Source: Prevotella herbatica (GTDB taxonomy: Bacteria; Bacteroidota; Bacteroidia; Bacteroidales; Bacteroidaceae). Taken from it: a stretch of DNA of 64,000 nucleotides. Of this stretch, positions 28,670-37,022 are shown in pieces. Positions within the stretch are counted from its first letter, which is position 1, and the number at the start of each line of letters is the position of its first letter. The stretch is from positions 3,300,501 to 3,364,500 of the forward strand of contig NZ_AP024484.1 in NCBI RefSeq assembly GCF_017347605.1, written 5' to 3'. The notes beneath the pieces are model-generated. The model did not search any database. It was not told where the DNA came from and saw nothing but the letters and a program-made list of their open reading frames with translations. Both the position numbers and the translations under genes were made by a program.

Positions 28670-29287
28670 ATGGCAAAACAAGAAAATAGCGTAAATACAG
28701 AGAATTTAGACAAAGAAACTCTTGACGGTAATACAGCTTGTAATACACAAACTGACAACGATACTGCCAAAGAGACTGACAAAAATGCAGATTGCGCAGA
28801 AGATAACGACAAAGAAGAAGATACAGAAACTGCTGAGGAAAAAGATCCTGTAGAACTTCTTAAAGAGGAAAACGCAAAACTTAAAGATCAATTATTGCGC
28901 ACTATTGCTGAATTTGATAACTTTAGAAAGCGTACAGCAAAAGAGAAGTCAGAGCTTGTTCTTAATGGTGGCAAGAGGGTAATAAAAGAAATACTGACAG
29001 TAGTTGACGACTTAGAGCGTGCTGCTATGGATAAGAGCGAGGATCCCACTGCCATAAAGGAAGGCGTAAAGATGATAGATAATAAATTCATTAAAACTCT
29101 TGAAAGTTTAGGCGTGAAGAAGATTGAAACTGAGGATGCAGATTTCAATACAGATTTTCATGAGGCTATTGCTATGGTTCCAGGAATGGGTGATGACAAG
29201 AAAGGAAAGGTCATTGACTGCGTACAAAGTGGATATACAATGAATGACGAAGTTATCAGACATGCTAAAGTAGCCGTAGGACAGTAA
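28670..29287 (+). CDS. grpE: GrpE nucleotide exchange factor
   Basis: The 205-residue co-chaperone releases ADP from DnaK. The first 60 residues are a very acidic, Asn/Thr-rich disordered tail. Next comes a long coiled-coil helix (ELLKEENAKLKDQLLRTIAE) with EFDNFRKRTAKEK, then the beta-domain with DADFNTDFHEAIAMVPG. It ends VIRHAKVAVGQ, as usual for the family. It is 20 bp before dnaJ and is part of a grpE-dnaJ-folC transcript. dnaK is not in the window. Confidence 0.95.
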   Translation: MAKQENSVNTENLDKETLDGNTACNTQTDNDTAKETDKNADCAEDNDKEEDTETAEEKDPVELLKEENAKLKDQLLRTIAEFDNFRKRTAKEKSELVLNGGKRVIKEILTVVDDLERAAMDKSEDPTAIKEGVKMIDNKFIKTLESLGVKKIETEDADFNTDFHEAIAMVPGMGDDKKGKVIDCVQSGYTMNDEVIRHAKVAVGQ

Positions 29288-29307
29288 CATATAAACAGAA
29301 ATAATCA

Positions 29308-30480
29308 ATGGCACAAAAAAGAGATTATTACGAAGTTCTTGGCGTTCAAAAAACTGCCACAGATGATGAAATAAAAAAGGCATACCGAAAGATTGCCATC
29401 AAATATCACCCAGACAGAAATCCGGGAAACAAAGAGGCTGAAGAGAAATTCAAAGAGGCAGCCGAAGCTTATGATATACTTCATGACCAACAGAAGCGTT
29501 CTTCCTATGACCAATTCGGATTCGATGGACCACAAGGAGCCGGTGGATTTGGAGGATTCAATGGCGGAGGCATGGACATGGACGATATATTCTCTATGTT
29601 TGGTGACATATTCGGTGGACACAGTGGTGGATTCGGAGGCTTTGGTGGCTTTGGAGGAGGTCAGCAAGGTCACGCAAGACAATATCGTGGTAACGACCTG
29701 AGATTGAAAGTTACTCTTTCTCTTCAGGAAATAGCTACAGGCGTAACGAAGAAATTCAAGTTAAGAAAGGATGTTGAATGTAGTCATTGCCATGGTACTG
29801 GTGCTGAAAACGGAAGTTCAAGCGAGACTTGCAAGACTTGCGGCGGACATGGAGTCGTAATGAAGACCGTGCGCACAATGCTGGGTATGATGCAGACACA
29901 AACAGAATGTCCTGAATGCCACGGAGAAGGTACAGTTATAAAAAATAAATGTAAAGAGTGTGGCGGTTCTGGCGTCGTAAAAGGAGAAGAAGTTGTTGAG
30001 ATACAGATACCAGCAGGTGTAGCCCAAGGTATGGTAGTAAATGTACCAGGCAAAGGTAATGCTGGTCCTCATAACGGAGTAAACGGAAACATTCAAGTAT
30101 ATATTGAGGAACAAGATAACGATACATTTGTTCGCGATGATAAAGACCTAATATACAACTTGTTGCTTGATTTCCCTACAGCTGCACTTGGAGGTGAAGT
30201 TGAAATTCCTACCATTCAGGGAACAAAGGTTAAAGTTAAGATAGACGCTGGCACACAACCAGGAAAGACTCTTAGATTAAGAGGAAAAGGTCTGCCAGCC
30301 GTGCAAGGATATGGCAGCGGCATGGGAGACTTGGTAGTCAATATAAGTGTATATGTTCCTAAGACGCTTGAAAAAGACGAAAGAAAAGAAATAGAAAAAT
30401 TCAAGGATAGTGATAACTTTAAGGGCGATGCTAACACAAAGCAAACCATCTTCCAAAAGTTTAAAAACTATTTCAATTGA
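29308..30480 (+). CDS. dnaJ: DnaJ chaperone
   Basis: The 390-residue type I Hsp40 stimulates DnaK ATPase and delivers unfolded clients. It has a J domain (1-70) with HPD at 34-36 and a Gly/Phe-rich linker (75-120). The zinc region contains four CxxCxGxG repeats, with cysteines at 158/161, 175/178, 201/204 and 215/218, so all eight ligands are present. The C-terminal substrate domain has [15 protein letters not shown] and a G-K-G-LP segment. It is co-transcribed with grpE. Confidence 0.97.
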   Translation: MAQKRDYYEVLGVQKTATDDEIKKAYRKIAIKYHPDRNPGNKEAEEKFKEAAEAYDILHDQQKRSSYDQFGFDGPQGAGGFGGFNGGGMDMDDIFSMFGDIFGGHSGGFGGFGGFGGGQQGHARQYRGNDLRLKVTLSLQEIATGVTKKFKLRKDVECSHCHGTGAENGSSSETCKTCGGHGVVMKTVRTMLGMMQTQTECPECHGEGTVIKNKCKECGGSGVVKGEEVVEIQIPAGVAQGMVVNVPGKGNAGPHNGVNGNIQVYIEEQDNDTFVRDDKDLIYNLLLDFPTAALGGEVEIPTIQGTKVKVKIDAGTQPGKTLRLRGKGLPAVQGYGSGMGDLVVNISVYVPKTLEKDERKEIEKFKDSDNFKGDANTKQTIFQKFKNYFN

Positions 30481-30482
30481 TT

Positions 30483-31754
30483 ATGAACTATAAAGAAACT
30501 GTAAATTACCTATTTAATAGCACCCCTGTTTTTGAACATGTGGGTGCTTCTGCTTATAAGGAAGGTTTGCATAATACTCTTGCGCTGGATGAACACTTTG
30601 GACATCCACACAAGAAATTCAAAACTATTCATATCGCAGGTACAAACGGCAAAGGTTCTTGCTCGCATTCTTTGGCCGCAATGCTGCAATATAAGGGGTA
30701 CAAAGTTGGACTTTACACATCACCACATATTATCGACTTTCGTGAGCGAATAAGAGTTAACGGAAAATGTGTCAGCGAAGATTACGTGGTCGACTTTGTT
30801 GAAAAAGAACGCTCGTTTTTTGAACCTTTGAATCCCAGCTTCTTTGAACTTACTACAGCGATGGCATTCAAATACTTTGCAGATCAGCATGTAGATATAG
30901 CTGTTATTGAAGTTGGATTAGGCGGGAGGCTTGATTGTACCAATATTATCAATCCTCTATTATCGATAATTACAAACATAAGTTTAGACCATACACAGTT
31001 TCTTGGAAATACATTAGCAAAAATAGCAGGAGAAAAAGCAGGGATAATAAAACCAAATACTCCTGTTGTTATTGGAGAATATGTAGCTGAGACGCGTCCT
31101 GTATTTGAAAACAAGGCAGCAGAAAACAATTCTCAGATTACTTTTGCACAGGAATCAAACGAAATCATATCCAGTGAAGCTGATGAATTGTGCGGAAGGA
31201 AATATGTCACTAAACATTTCGGAACTTTTCATAGCGAACTAGGCGGCGACTATCAGGTATGCAACATGAATACAATTCTTAATGCTGTTACCATATTGAA
31301 AAACAATGGATTGGATATAACTGACTGCATTAAAGCCTTAGACAACATCGTAGAATCTACAGGACTTGTAGGGAGATGGATGAAAATAAACAGAAATCCA
31401 TTTGCAATATGCGATACAGGGCACAATGTTGGTGGATGGCAATATCTATCAAAGCAGATTATGGCTCAAAAATGTGACAAACTGAGAATAGTATTTGGAA
31501 TGGTCGATGACAAAGATATTGATAGCGTGATGAATATGCTGCCACAAAACGCAATATACTATTGGACCCAAACAAAAAACAAAAGAGCCATTCCTGTTGA
31601 AACTGTTGCAGAAAAAGGGTTCACTCATCATTTGAAAGGCGATATATATAAAAATGTAAAGGAAGCATACGAAAAAGCGCTGTCAGAATCTGGCAAAGAT
31701 GACTTTATATTCGTGGGCGGATCAAGTTATATCGTCGCTGACCTGTTAAGTTAG
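30483..31754 (+). CDS. folC: Folylpolyglutamate/dihydrofolate synthase
   Basis: The 423-residue ligase adds glutamate to dihydropteroate and/or folates. Motifs: the P-loop IAGTNGKGSCSHSL, YTSPHIIDFRERI, IEVGLGGRLDCTN, and NISLDHTQFLGNT with EKAGIIK. The C-terminal domain has GRWM and CDTGHNVGGW. The ATG at 30483 lies 2 bp after the dnaJ stop; a TTG at 30477 inside dnaJ is less likely. It is probably co-transcribed with grpE-dnaJ. Confidence 0.95.
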   Translation: MNYKETVNYLFNSTPVFEHVGASAYKEGLHNTLALDEHFGHPHKKFKTIHIAGTNGKGSCSHSLAAMLQYKGYKVGLYTSPHIIDFRERIRVNGKCVSEDYVVDFVEKERSFFEPLNPSFFELTTAMAFKYFADQHVDIAVIEVGLGGRLDCTNIINPLLSIITNISLDHTQFLGNTLAKIAGEKAGIIKPNTPVVIGEYVAETRPVFENKAAENNSQITFAQESNEIISSEADELCGRKYVTKHFGTFHSELGGDYQVCNMNTILNAVTILKNNGLDITDCIKALDNIVESTGLVGRWMKINRNPFAICDTGHNVGGWQYLSKQIMAQKCDKLRIVFGMVDDKDIDSVMNMLPQNAIYYWTQTKNKRAIPVETVAEKGFTHHLKGDIYKNVKEAYEKALSESGKDDFIFVGGSSYIVADLLS

Positions 31755-31807
31755 CTTTAGACATTGCATAAAAAACTTAATACGGATGAATTTTTTCGGT
31801 GTATAAT

Positions 31808-31838
31808 TTGGGTTATTCATTTTTTTTCAGTTACTTTG
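31808..31838 (+). promoter_or_regulatory. Possible promoter of the galactose cluster
   Basis: TTG at 31808-31810 and TTACTTTG at 31831-31838 (one mismatch to TAnnTTTG), with a 20-bp spacer, 38 bp before the galM start. Confidence 0.4.
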
Positions 31839-31875
31839 CAATATAAATATTGTAACTAAAAACTTAAAACATATT

Positions 31876-32964
31876 ATGAACTCAGATCCAAATGAAAACC
31901 TCTGTGGCTTAAAGTGTGAAAACTTTCAAGCCACAATCAATGGAAAGGAAACTGATTTGTTCATCCTAAAGAATGCTAATGGAAATGAAGTAGCCATAAC
32001 AAATTATGGTGGTGCTATCGTTGCTATTATGGTTCCAGACAAAAATGGCAATCGTGCCAACGTAATTCAGGGACACGATAACATTCAGGATGTAATTAAC
32101 TCACCAGAACCTTATCTAAGTACTCTTATCGGTAGATACGGCAACCGTATTAACAAGGGAAAATTCCAGTTGCATGGTAAAGATTACCAATTGGCAATCA
32201 ATAACGGACCAAACGCACTTCACGGAGGACCAACAGGTTTTCATGCAAGAGTTTGGGATGCTCAGTTGATGAACGACCAAAGCTTAGTTCTGCATTATGT
32301 TAGTGCATACGGAGAAGAAGGATTCTCTGGAGAACTAAAGACAACAGTCATTTATACATTTAATAATAATGATGAGTTGGTTATTGACTATTTAGCATGT
32401 ACTAATAAAAAGACAATAATCAATCTTACAAATCACGGTTTCTTCTCTTTAGCAGGTATTGCTAACCCTACCCCAACGATAGACAATCTTATTTGTGAAA
32501 TCAATGCTGATTTTTATATCCCTATTGATGACACAAGTATTCCTACAGGTGAGATTCTAAAGGTTGATAACACCCCATTTGATTTCCGTACTCCAAAAGC
32601 TGTTGGTAAGGATATTAATGCTGACAATGAGCAAATAAAGAATGGTGCTGGATATGACCATTGCTTTGTACTAAACAAAAAGGAAGAAGACGAGCTAGGT
32701 TTCGCAGCTAAAATCACAGAGCCTGTTAGCGGTCGAACAATGGAAGTTTATACTACAGAACCAGGTGTTCAGGTATATACAGACAATTGGGCTGATGGTT
32801 ACAAGGGACAGAATGGTGCGACATTCCCTCGTAGAAGTGCAATATGCTTTGAGGCTCAGCACTTCCCAGACAGTCCTAACAGACCTTACTTCCCATCAGT
32901 AATATTAAATCCTGGTGAACAGTATAAACAAAAAACTATTTATAAATTTGGAGTGAAAAAATAA
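31876..32964 (+). CDS. galM: Cytoplasmic aldose 1-epimerase
   Basis: The 362-residue mutarotase interconverts alpha- and beta-galactose (or other aldoses), giving the alpha form that galactokinase uses. Family marks: ITNYGGAIVAIMVPDKNG, IGRYGNRINKGKF, NNGPNALHGGPTGFHARVW, the histidine of NLTNHGFFSLAG, and GYDHCFVL. The catalytic glutamate is expected in ICFEAQHFPDSPN. There is no signal peptide, in contrast to its relative at 35797. It heads a galM-transporter-galK set, 9 bp before the transporter gene. Confidence 0.93.
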   Translation: MNSDPNENLCGLKCENFQATINGKETDLFILKNANGNEVAITNYGGAIVAIMVPDKNGNRANVIQGHDNIQDVINSPEPYLSTLIGRYGNRINKGKFQLHGKDYQLAINNGPNALHGGPTGFHARVWDAQLMNDQSLVLHYVSAYGEEGFSGELKTTVIYTFNNNDELVIDYLACTNKKTIINLTNHGFFSLAGIANPTPTIDNLICEINADFYIPIDDTSIPTGEILKVDNTPFDFRTPKAVGKDINADNEQIKNGAGYDHCFVLNKKEEDELGFAAKITEPVSGRTMEVYTTEPGVQVYTDNWADGYKGQNGATFPRRSAICFEAQHFPDSPNRPYFPSVILNPGEQYKQKTIYKFGVKK

Positions 32965-32973
32965 TTATTCAAA

Positions 32974-34287
32974 ATGGAAAATAACAATACACAACATGGG
33001 AATATCATTGCGATCATAACAATGATGTTCTTGTTTGCAATGATCTCTTTCGTAACCAATCTAGCTGCACCAATTGGTGTAATCTGGAAGAACGTATTCA
33101 GTGGCACAGGTAGTGAAAACATGATTGGTATGCTTGGTAATGCAATGAACTTCCTTGCCTATTTGTTTATGGGTATCCCTGCAGGAAAGTTGCTTACAAA
33201 GATTGGCTATAAGAAAACTGCACTTGCAGGTATCGCTACAGGTTTTGTTGGAGTTTTAATTCAGTTCATTTCAGGAAGATTCGGTGCTGATATTAGTGGT
33301 TTCGCCATATATCTATTCGGTGCATTCATTAGCGGTTTTGCAGTTTGTATTTTGAATACAGTTGTAAACCCTATGCTTAACCTTCTTGGTGGTGGTGGTA
33401 ACAGAGGTAACCAGCTTAATTTGATTGGTGGTACTCTTAACTCACTTTCGGGAACATTAACTCCTATGCTTGTAGGTGCATTGATTGGTACTGTAACTGC
33501 TAACACGAAAATGGCAGATATAAATCTCGTACTATTTATAGCTTTGGGTGTATTCGCAATGGCTTTCATTGTATTATTGTTCATCCCTATTGCTGATCCG
33601 GAAATGGGTAAGACTACAAGTAACACCGTATTCGAGCATAGTCCTTGGGCTTTCCGTCATTTTGTTTTGGGTACAATCGCAATCTTCGTGTATGTAGGTG
33701 TTGAGGTTGGTATTCCAGGAACATTAAATTTCTATATTTCTGACGCTTCTGCAAAAGGTGCTGGTTTGGTAGGTAACGCAGCTGCCGTTGGTGGTTTCGT
33801 TGCTGGTACATATTGGCTATTGATGCTTGTTGGTCGTTTCATCGGAAGTTTTATCGGTGGAAACGTATCAAGTAGAACAATGATGATAGGTACGACAACA
33901 CTAGGTATGGTACTGATTATAGCAGCCATGATTCTTGGCAAGACAACGACCGTATCAATGCCAGTATTCACAGGTTCTTCATTCACTTTGGTAACTGTTC
34001 CTATCGCAGCATTGCTACTAGTTCTTTGTGGTCTATGTACTTCAATTATGTGGAGTAGTATATTCAACCTAGCAACAGAAGGATTGGGTAAATACTCTGC
34101 TGCTGCATCTGGTATTTTCATGATGATGGTCGTTGGTGGAGGCCTTCTTCCATTGGTACAGAATTTCATTGCCGACCACTCTACCTACATGGTTTCATAT
34201 ATAGTTCCATTGCTGGCTATAGCGTTCATGCTATACTACGCATTATTTGGAAGTAAGAATGTAAATAAAGAAATCCCTATTGATTAA
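32974..34287 (+). CDS. MFS sugar transporter (probable galactose/glucose uptake)
   Basis: The 437-residue protein has about 12 membrane helices and the loop LLTKIGYKKTALAG between helices 2 and 3, typical of the major facilitator superfamily. The middle carries a cytoplasmic loop (IADPEMGKTTSN). Its place between galM and galK argues for proton-driven galactose import across the inner membrane. The exact substrate is inferred from context only. A terminator follows, so galK may need its own promoter or read-through. Confidence 0.8.
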   Translation: MENNNTQHGNIIAIITMMFLFAMISFVTNLAAPIGVIWKNVFSGTGSENMIGMLGNAMNFLAYLFMGIPAGKLLTKIGYKKTALAGIATGFVGVLIQFISGRFGADISGFAIYLFGAFISGFAVCILNTVVNPMLNLLGGGGNRGNQLNLIGGTLNSLSGTLTPMLVGALIGTVTANTKMADINLVLFIALGVFAMAFIVLLFIPIADPEMGKTTSNTVFEHSPWAFRHFVLGTIAIFVYVGVEVGIPGTLNFYISDASAKGAGLVGNAAAVGGFVAGTYWLLMLVGRFIGSFIGGNVSSRTMMIGTTTLGMVLIIAAMILGKTTTVSMPVFTGSSFTLVTVPIAALLLVLCGLCTSIMWSSIFNLATEGLGKYSAAASGIFMMMVVGGGLLPLVQNFIADHSTYMVSYIVPLLAIAFMLYYALFGSKNVNKEIPID

Positions 34288-34299
34288 AAACTAAATAAA

Positions 34300-34333
34300 T
34301 AAGCTCCAACCTGGATAAGGAAGGAGCTTTTTT
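34300..34333 (+). terminator. Terminator between the transporter gene and galK
   Basis: AAGCTCC (34301-34307) pairs with GGAGCTT (34323-34329), followed by TTTT. The 7-bp stem and 15-base loop suggest partial termination. Confidence 0.65.
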
Positions 34334-34367
34334 ATACATAATAACAACATTTATAACTATCAAAACT

Positions 34368-35528
34368 ATGGATATTGAAAAAGTAAGAAGCCGTTTCATT
34401 AAACATTTCGACGGAAAAACAGGTAACGTATATATGTCTCCTGGACGTATAAATTTGATTGGTGAACACACAGACTACAACGGTGGTTTTGTATTCCCTG
34501 GTGCTGTAGATAAAGGTATTATGGCAGAAATCCGCCCTAATGATACCAATACAATACAACTATACTCTATCGACTTAAAAGATCGCGTTGAATTTGACAT
34601 TGATGATCCAGAAGGTCCTAAAGCTAGCTGGGCACGCTATGTATATGGTGTAGCTAAAGAGATGAAGGCTTTAGGAGTAGATGTAAAAGGATTTAATGCT
34701 GCATTCTATGGCGATGTTCCATTGGGAGCAGGTATGTCTTCGAGTGCTGCTTTAGAAAGTTGTTTTGCTTTTGCTATTAACGATTTGTTTGGTGACAATA
34801 AAGTTGCTAAATGGGATTTAGTTCTTGCAGGTCAGGCAACAGAACATAAATATATTGGTGTAAACTGTGGTATAATGGATCAGTTTGCAAGTGTGTTCGG
34901 TCAGGAGGGCAAATTGATGCGTCTTGATTGTCGCAGCCGTGAATTCGCTTATTTCCCATTTAATCCAGAAGGATATAAATTGGTTCTCATCAATTCAAAG
35001 GTTAAGCACGAGCTAGCTGGTAGTCCATACAACGATCGTCGTAATAGTTGCGAGAATGTTGTTAAGCAGATTGCAGCAAAACATCCTGAAAATAAATATG
35101 AGACTCTTCGTGATTGCACATGGGAAGAGCTAGAAGAAGTTAAGGCTATCGTTGGTGAAGAAGATTACAACAGAGCTCACTTTGTTCTTGGCGAGAAAGA
35201 CCGTGTACTAGCTGTTTGCGATGCTTTGGAAAAAGGTGACTACGAGACAGTAGGCAAGAAAATGTTTGAAACTCACGAAGGACTGAGCAAAGAATATGAA
35301 GTTTCTTGTGAAGAACTTGACTTCTTGAATTACATAGCACGCGTAAACGGTGTAACTGGTAGCCGTATCATGGGCGGTGGCTTTGGTGGATGTACTATCA
35401 ACCTAGTAAAAGACGATATTTACAACAAGTTTATTGCTGACGCAAAAGTTAAGTTTGCCGCTAAATACGGTCACGAGCCAGAGGTTTATCCTGTAGTTAT
35501 AAGTCAGGGTTCACATAAGGTTTGCTAA
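34368..35528 (+). CDS. galK: Galactokinase
   Basis: The 386-residue GHMP kinase makes galactose 1-phosphate, the entry to the Leloir pathway. Signature 1 is GRINLIGEHTDYNGG at the N-terminus. The phosphate loop is PLGAGMSSSAALE. The catalytic Asp lies in NCGIMDQFASVFG. The C-terminal motif is GSRIMGGGFGGCTINLV. galT and galE are not in the window. The gene is followed by a terminator that closes the galactose set. Confidence 0.96.
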   Translation: MDIEKVRSRFIKHFDGKTGNVYMSPGRINLIGEHTDYNGGFVFPGAVDKGIMAEIRPNDTNTIQLYSIDLKDRVEFDIDDPEGPKASWARYVYGVAKEMKALGVDVKGFNAAFYGDVPLGAGMSSSAALESCFAFAINDLFGDNKVAKWDLVLAGQATEHKYIGVNCGIMDQFASVFGQEGKLMRLDCRSREFAYFPFNPEGYKLVLINSKVKHELAGSPYNDRRNSCENVVKQIAAKHPENKYETLRDCTWEELEEVKAIVGEEDYNRAHFVLGEKDRVLAVCDALEKGDYETVGKKMFETHEGLSKEYEVSCEELDFLNYIARVNGVTGSRIMGGGFGGCTINLVKDDIYNKFIADAKVKFAAKYGHEPEVYPVVISQGSHKVC

Positions 35529-35557
35529 TATCTGCATCTGAATAGATATTATATATT

Positions 35558-35602
35558 CCCCATAATCAGTTGAAAATGCTGGTTATGGGGCTTCTATTTT
35601 TT
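35558..35602 (+). terminator. Terminator of galK
   Basis: CCCCATAA (35558-35565) pairs with TTATGGGG (35583-35590), and the stem extends inward by CAG/CTG around a mismatch. The downstream sequence is CTTCTATTTTTT. Confidence 0.75.
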
Positions 35603-35682
35603 GTCATAATATCATTTGGTATTAAAGAAGCTTTGTTTAGTTTTTACTGATAATATGCTAATTGATATAAATCAACTGCTTA

Positions 35683-35703
35683 AAAGTGTTAATTTTACAC
35701 TTT
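35683..35703. promoter_or_regulatory. 21-bp palindrome, probable AraR operator
   Basis: AAAGTGT and ACACTTT arms flank a 7-base centre (TAATTTT), which itself is partly symmetric. The site lies 94 bp before the first gene of the arabinose operon. It is the only copy I found in front of a gene in the window. A Nudix-type AraR is encoded in the same operon. Bacteroidetes AraR is known to bind palindromic operators of about this length; the assignment of this exact site is my inference. Confidence 0.6.
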
Positions 35704-35751
35704 AGTTAGAAAAAAGACTTCTCAAACGATACGACTTATTACAAAAAGTAG

Positions 35752-35759
35752 TAAATTTA
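35752..35759 (+). promoter_or_regulatory. Weak -7 promoter candidate of the arabinose operon
   Basis: TAAATTTA (one mismatch to TAnnTTTG), 37 bases before the ATG at 35797 and 48 bp after the palindrome. The weak match fits a promoter that needs control. Confidence 0.35.
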
Positions 35760-35796
35760 CACCCATAATATTAATTTACTTAATAATCACTCAGTT

Positions 35797-36987
35797 ATGA
35801 GAACCCTAAAAGGAATTTTATTGGGAGCAGGAATGACAACCATTCTTCTCTCAGCTTGTGCCTCAAATAATGGTGCAAAAATGACAGTATCTGGTCTTAA
35901 TCCTGCAAAATTCGATTCAATAATCGGTGGGAAAAAGACAGAGTTGATTACAATCAAGAATCAATCTGGTATGGAAGTATGCCTAACTAACTACGGCGGT
36001 CGTGTGGTTTCATTATCCGTTCCTGACAAGAATGGAAAACCTACAGATGTTGTTTTGGGATATGACAATATCTCACAATATGCTGATACGGCGAGAACTC
36101 CATCTGATTACGGTTCTTCTGTTGGTCGCTATGCAAACAGAATTAAGAATGCAACAATTAATGTTGAAGGCAAGACTTATAAATTGAGAGCTAACGACAT
36201 GATGAATTGCCTTCATGGTGGTGGTAATACTGGTTGGTTGAATAAAGTATATGATGTAAAATCAAAGAACGATTCATCAGTAGTATTCGCAATTACAGCC
36301 AAAGACGGAGAAAACGGTTTCCCAGGAACTGTAAAAGCAACAGCTACATATACAGTAAAAAGCAATAACACTCTTGACATCGTTTTTCAAGCAACAACAG
36401 ATAAGGAAACTGTCATTAATATGACAAACCATTCATATTTCAATTTGAATGGTGACCCTTCAAAAGAAGGCTACAATCAAGTTATGTATATAAATGCAGA
36501 CAAATTTACACCTAGTGATAGATTTTATATTCCAACAGGTGAGATAAAGGATGTAGCAGGAACTCCTATGGATTTCCGCAAAGCAACTGCTATCGCGAAT
36601 AAATACGATCCATCTTACGATCAGATAAAGAATGCAACAGGTTACGACCACAACTGGTGTCTTAACACATTCAAGGATGGTAAGGGTGACGACAAGACTG
36701 TCGCTGCTAGCTTGTATTCTCCTAAGACAGGTATCTTCATGGAAGTATTTACAAATGAGCCTGGTATTCAAGTATATACAGGTAATTTCCAAGGAACAGG
36801 AATTAGTTGCAAGCATGGTATTAAGTATCCAAAGCATGTAAGCGTATGCTTTGAAAGTCAGAAATATCCGGATTCTCCAACTAAGTTTGCTGCAAAGACA
36901 AAAGGATGGGAAATATCTAATCCATATCTCAAACCAGGTGAGAAGTATTACAGTCATCTTGCTTACAAATTCTCTACAAAGAAATAA
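35797..36987 (+). CDS. Lipoprotein aldose 1-epimerase
   Basis: The 396-residue protein has a lipoprotein signal with lipobox LLSAC (Cys about 21), so it acts outside the cytoplasm, on a membrane face. The rest is a full mutarotase: LTNYGGRVVSLSVPDKNG, VGRYANRIKNA, NCLHGGGNTGWLNKVYD, NMTNHSYFNLNG, GYDHNWCLN, and VCFESQKYPDSPTKF. As first gene of the arabinose operon it probably equilibrates arabinose anomers released by hydrolases before transport. It is 35 bp before the symporter gene. Confidence 0.9.
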   Translation: MRTLKGILLGAGMTTILLSACASNNGAKMTVSGLNPAKFDSIIGGKKTELITIKNQSGMEVCLTNYGGRVVSLSVPDKNGKPTDVVLGYDNISQYADTARTPSDYGSSVGRYANRIKNATINVEGKTYKLRANDMMNCLHGGGNTGWLNKVYDVKSKNDSSVVFAITAKDGENGFPGTVKATATYTVKSNNTLDIVFQATTDKETVINMTNHSYFNLNGDPSKEGYNQVMYINADKFTPSDRFYIPTGEIKDVAGTPMDFRKATAIANKYDPSYDQIKNATGYDHNWCLNTFKDGKGDDKTVAASLYSPKTGIFMEVFTNEPGIQVYTGNFQGTGISCKHGIKYPKHVSVCFESQKYPDSPTKFAAKTKGWEISNPYLKPGEKYYSHLAYKFSTKK

Positions 36988-37022
36988 TAAACTTAATCAA
37001 AACATATAAAACTATTAACAAA

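Noticed and set aside
29784..30053. Minus-strand frames over the dnaJ zinc region
   Set aside because: They are shadows caused by the regular Cys/Gly codons of dnaJ.
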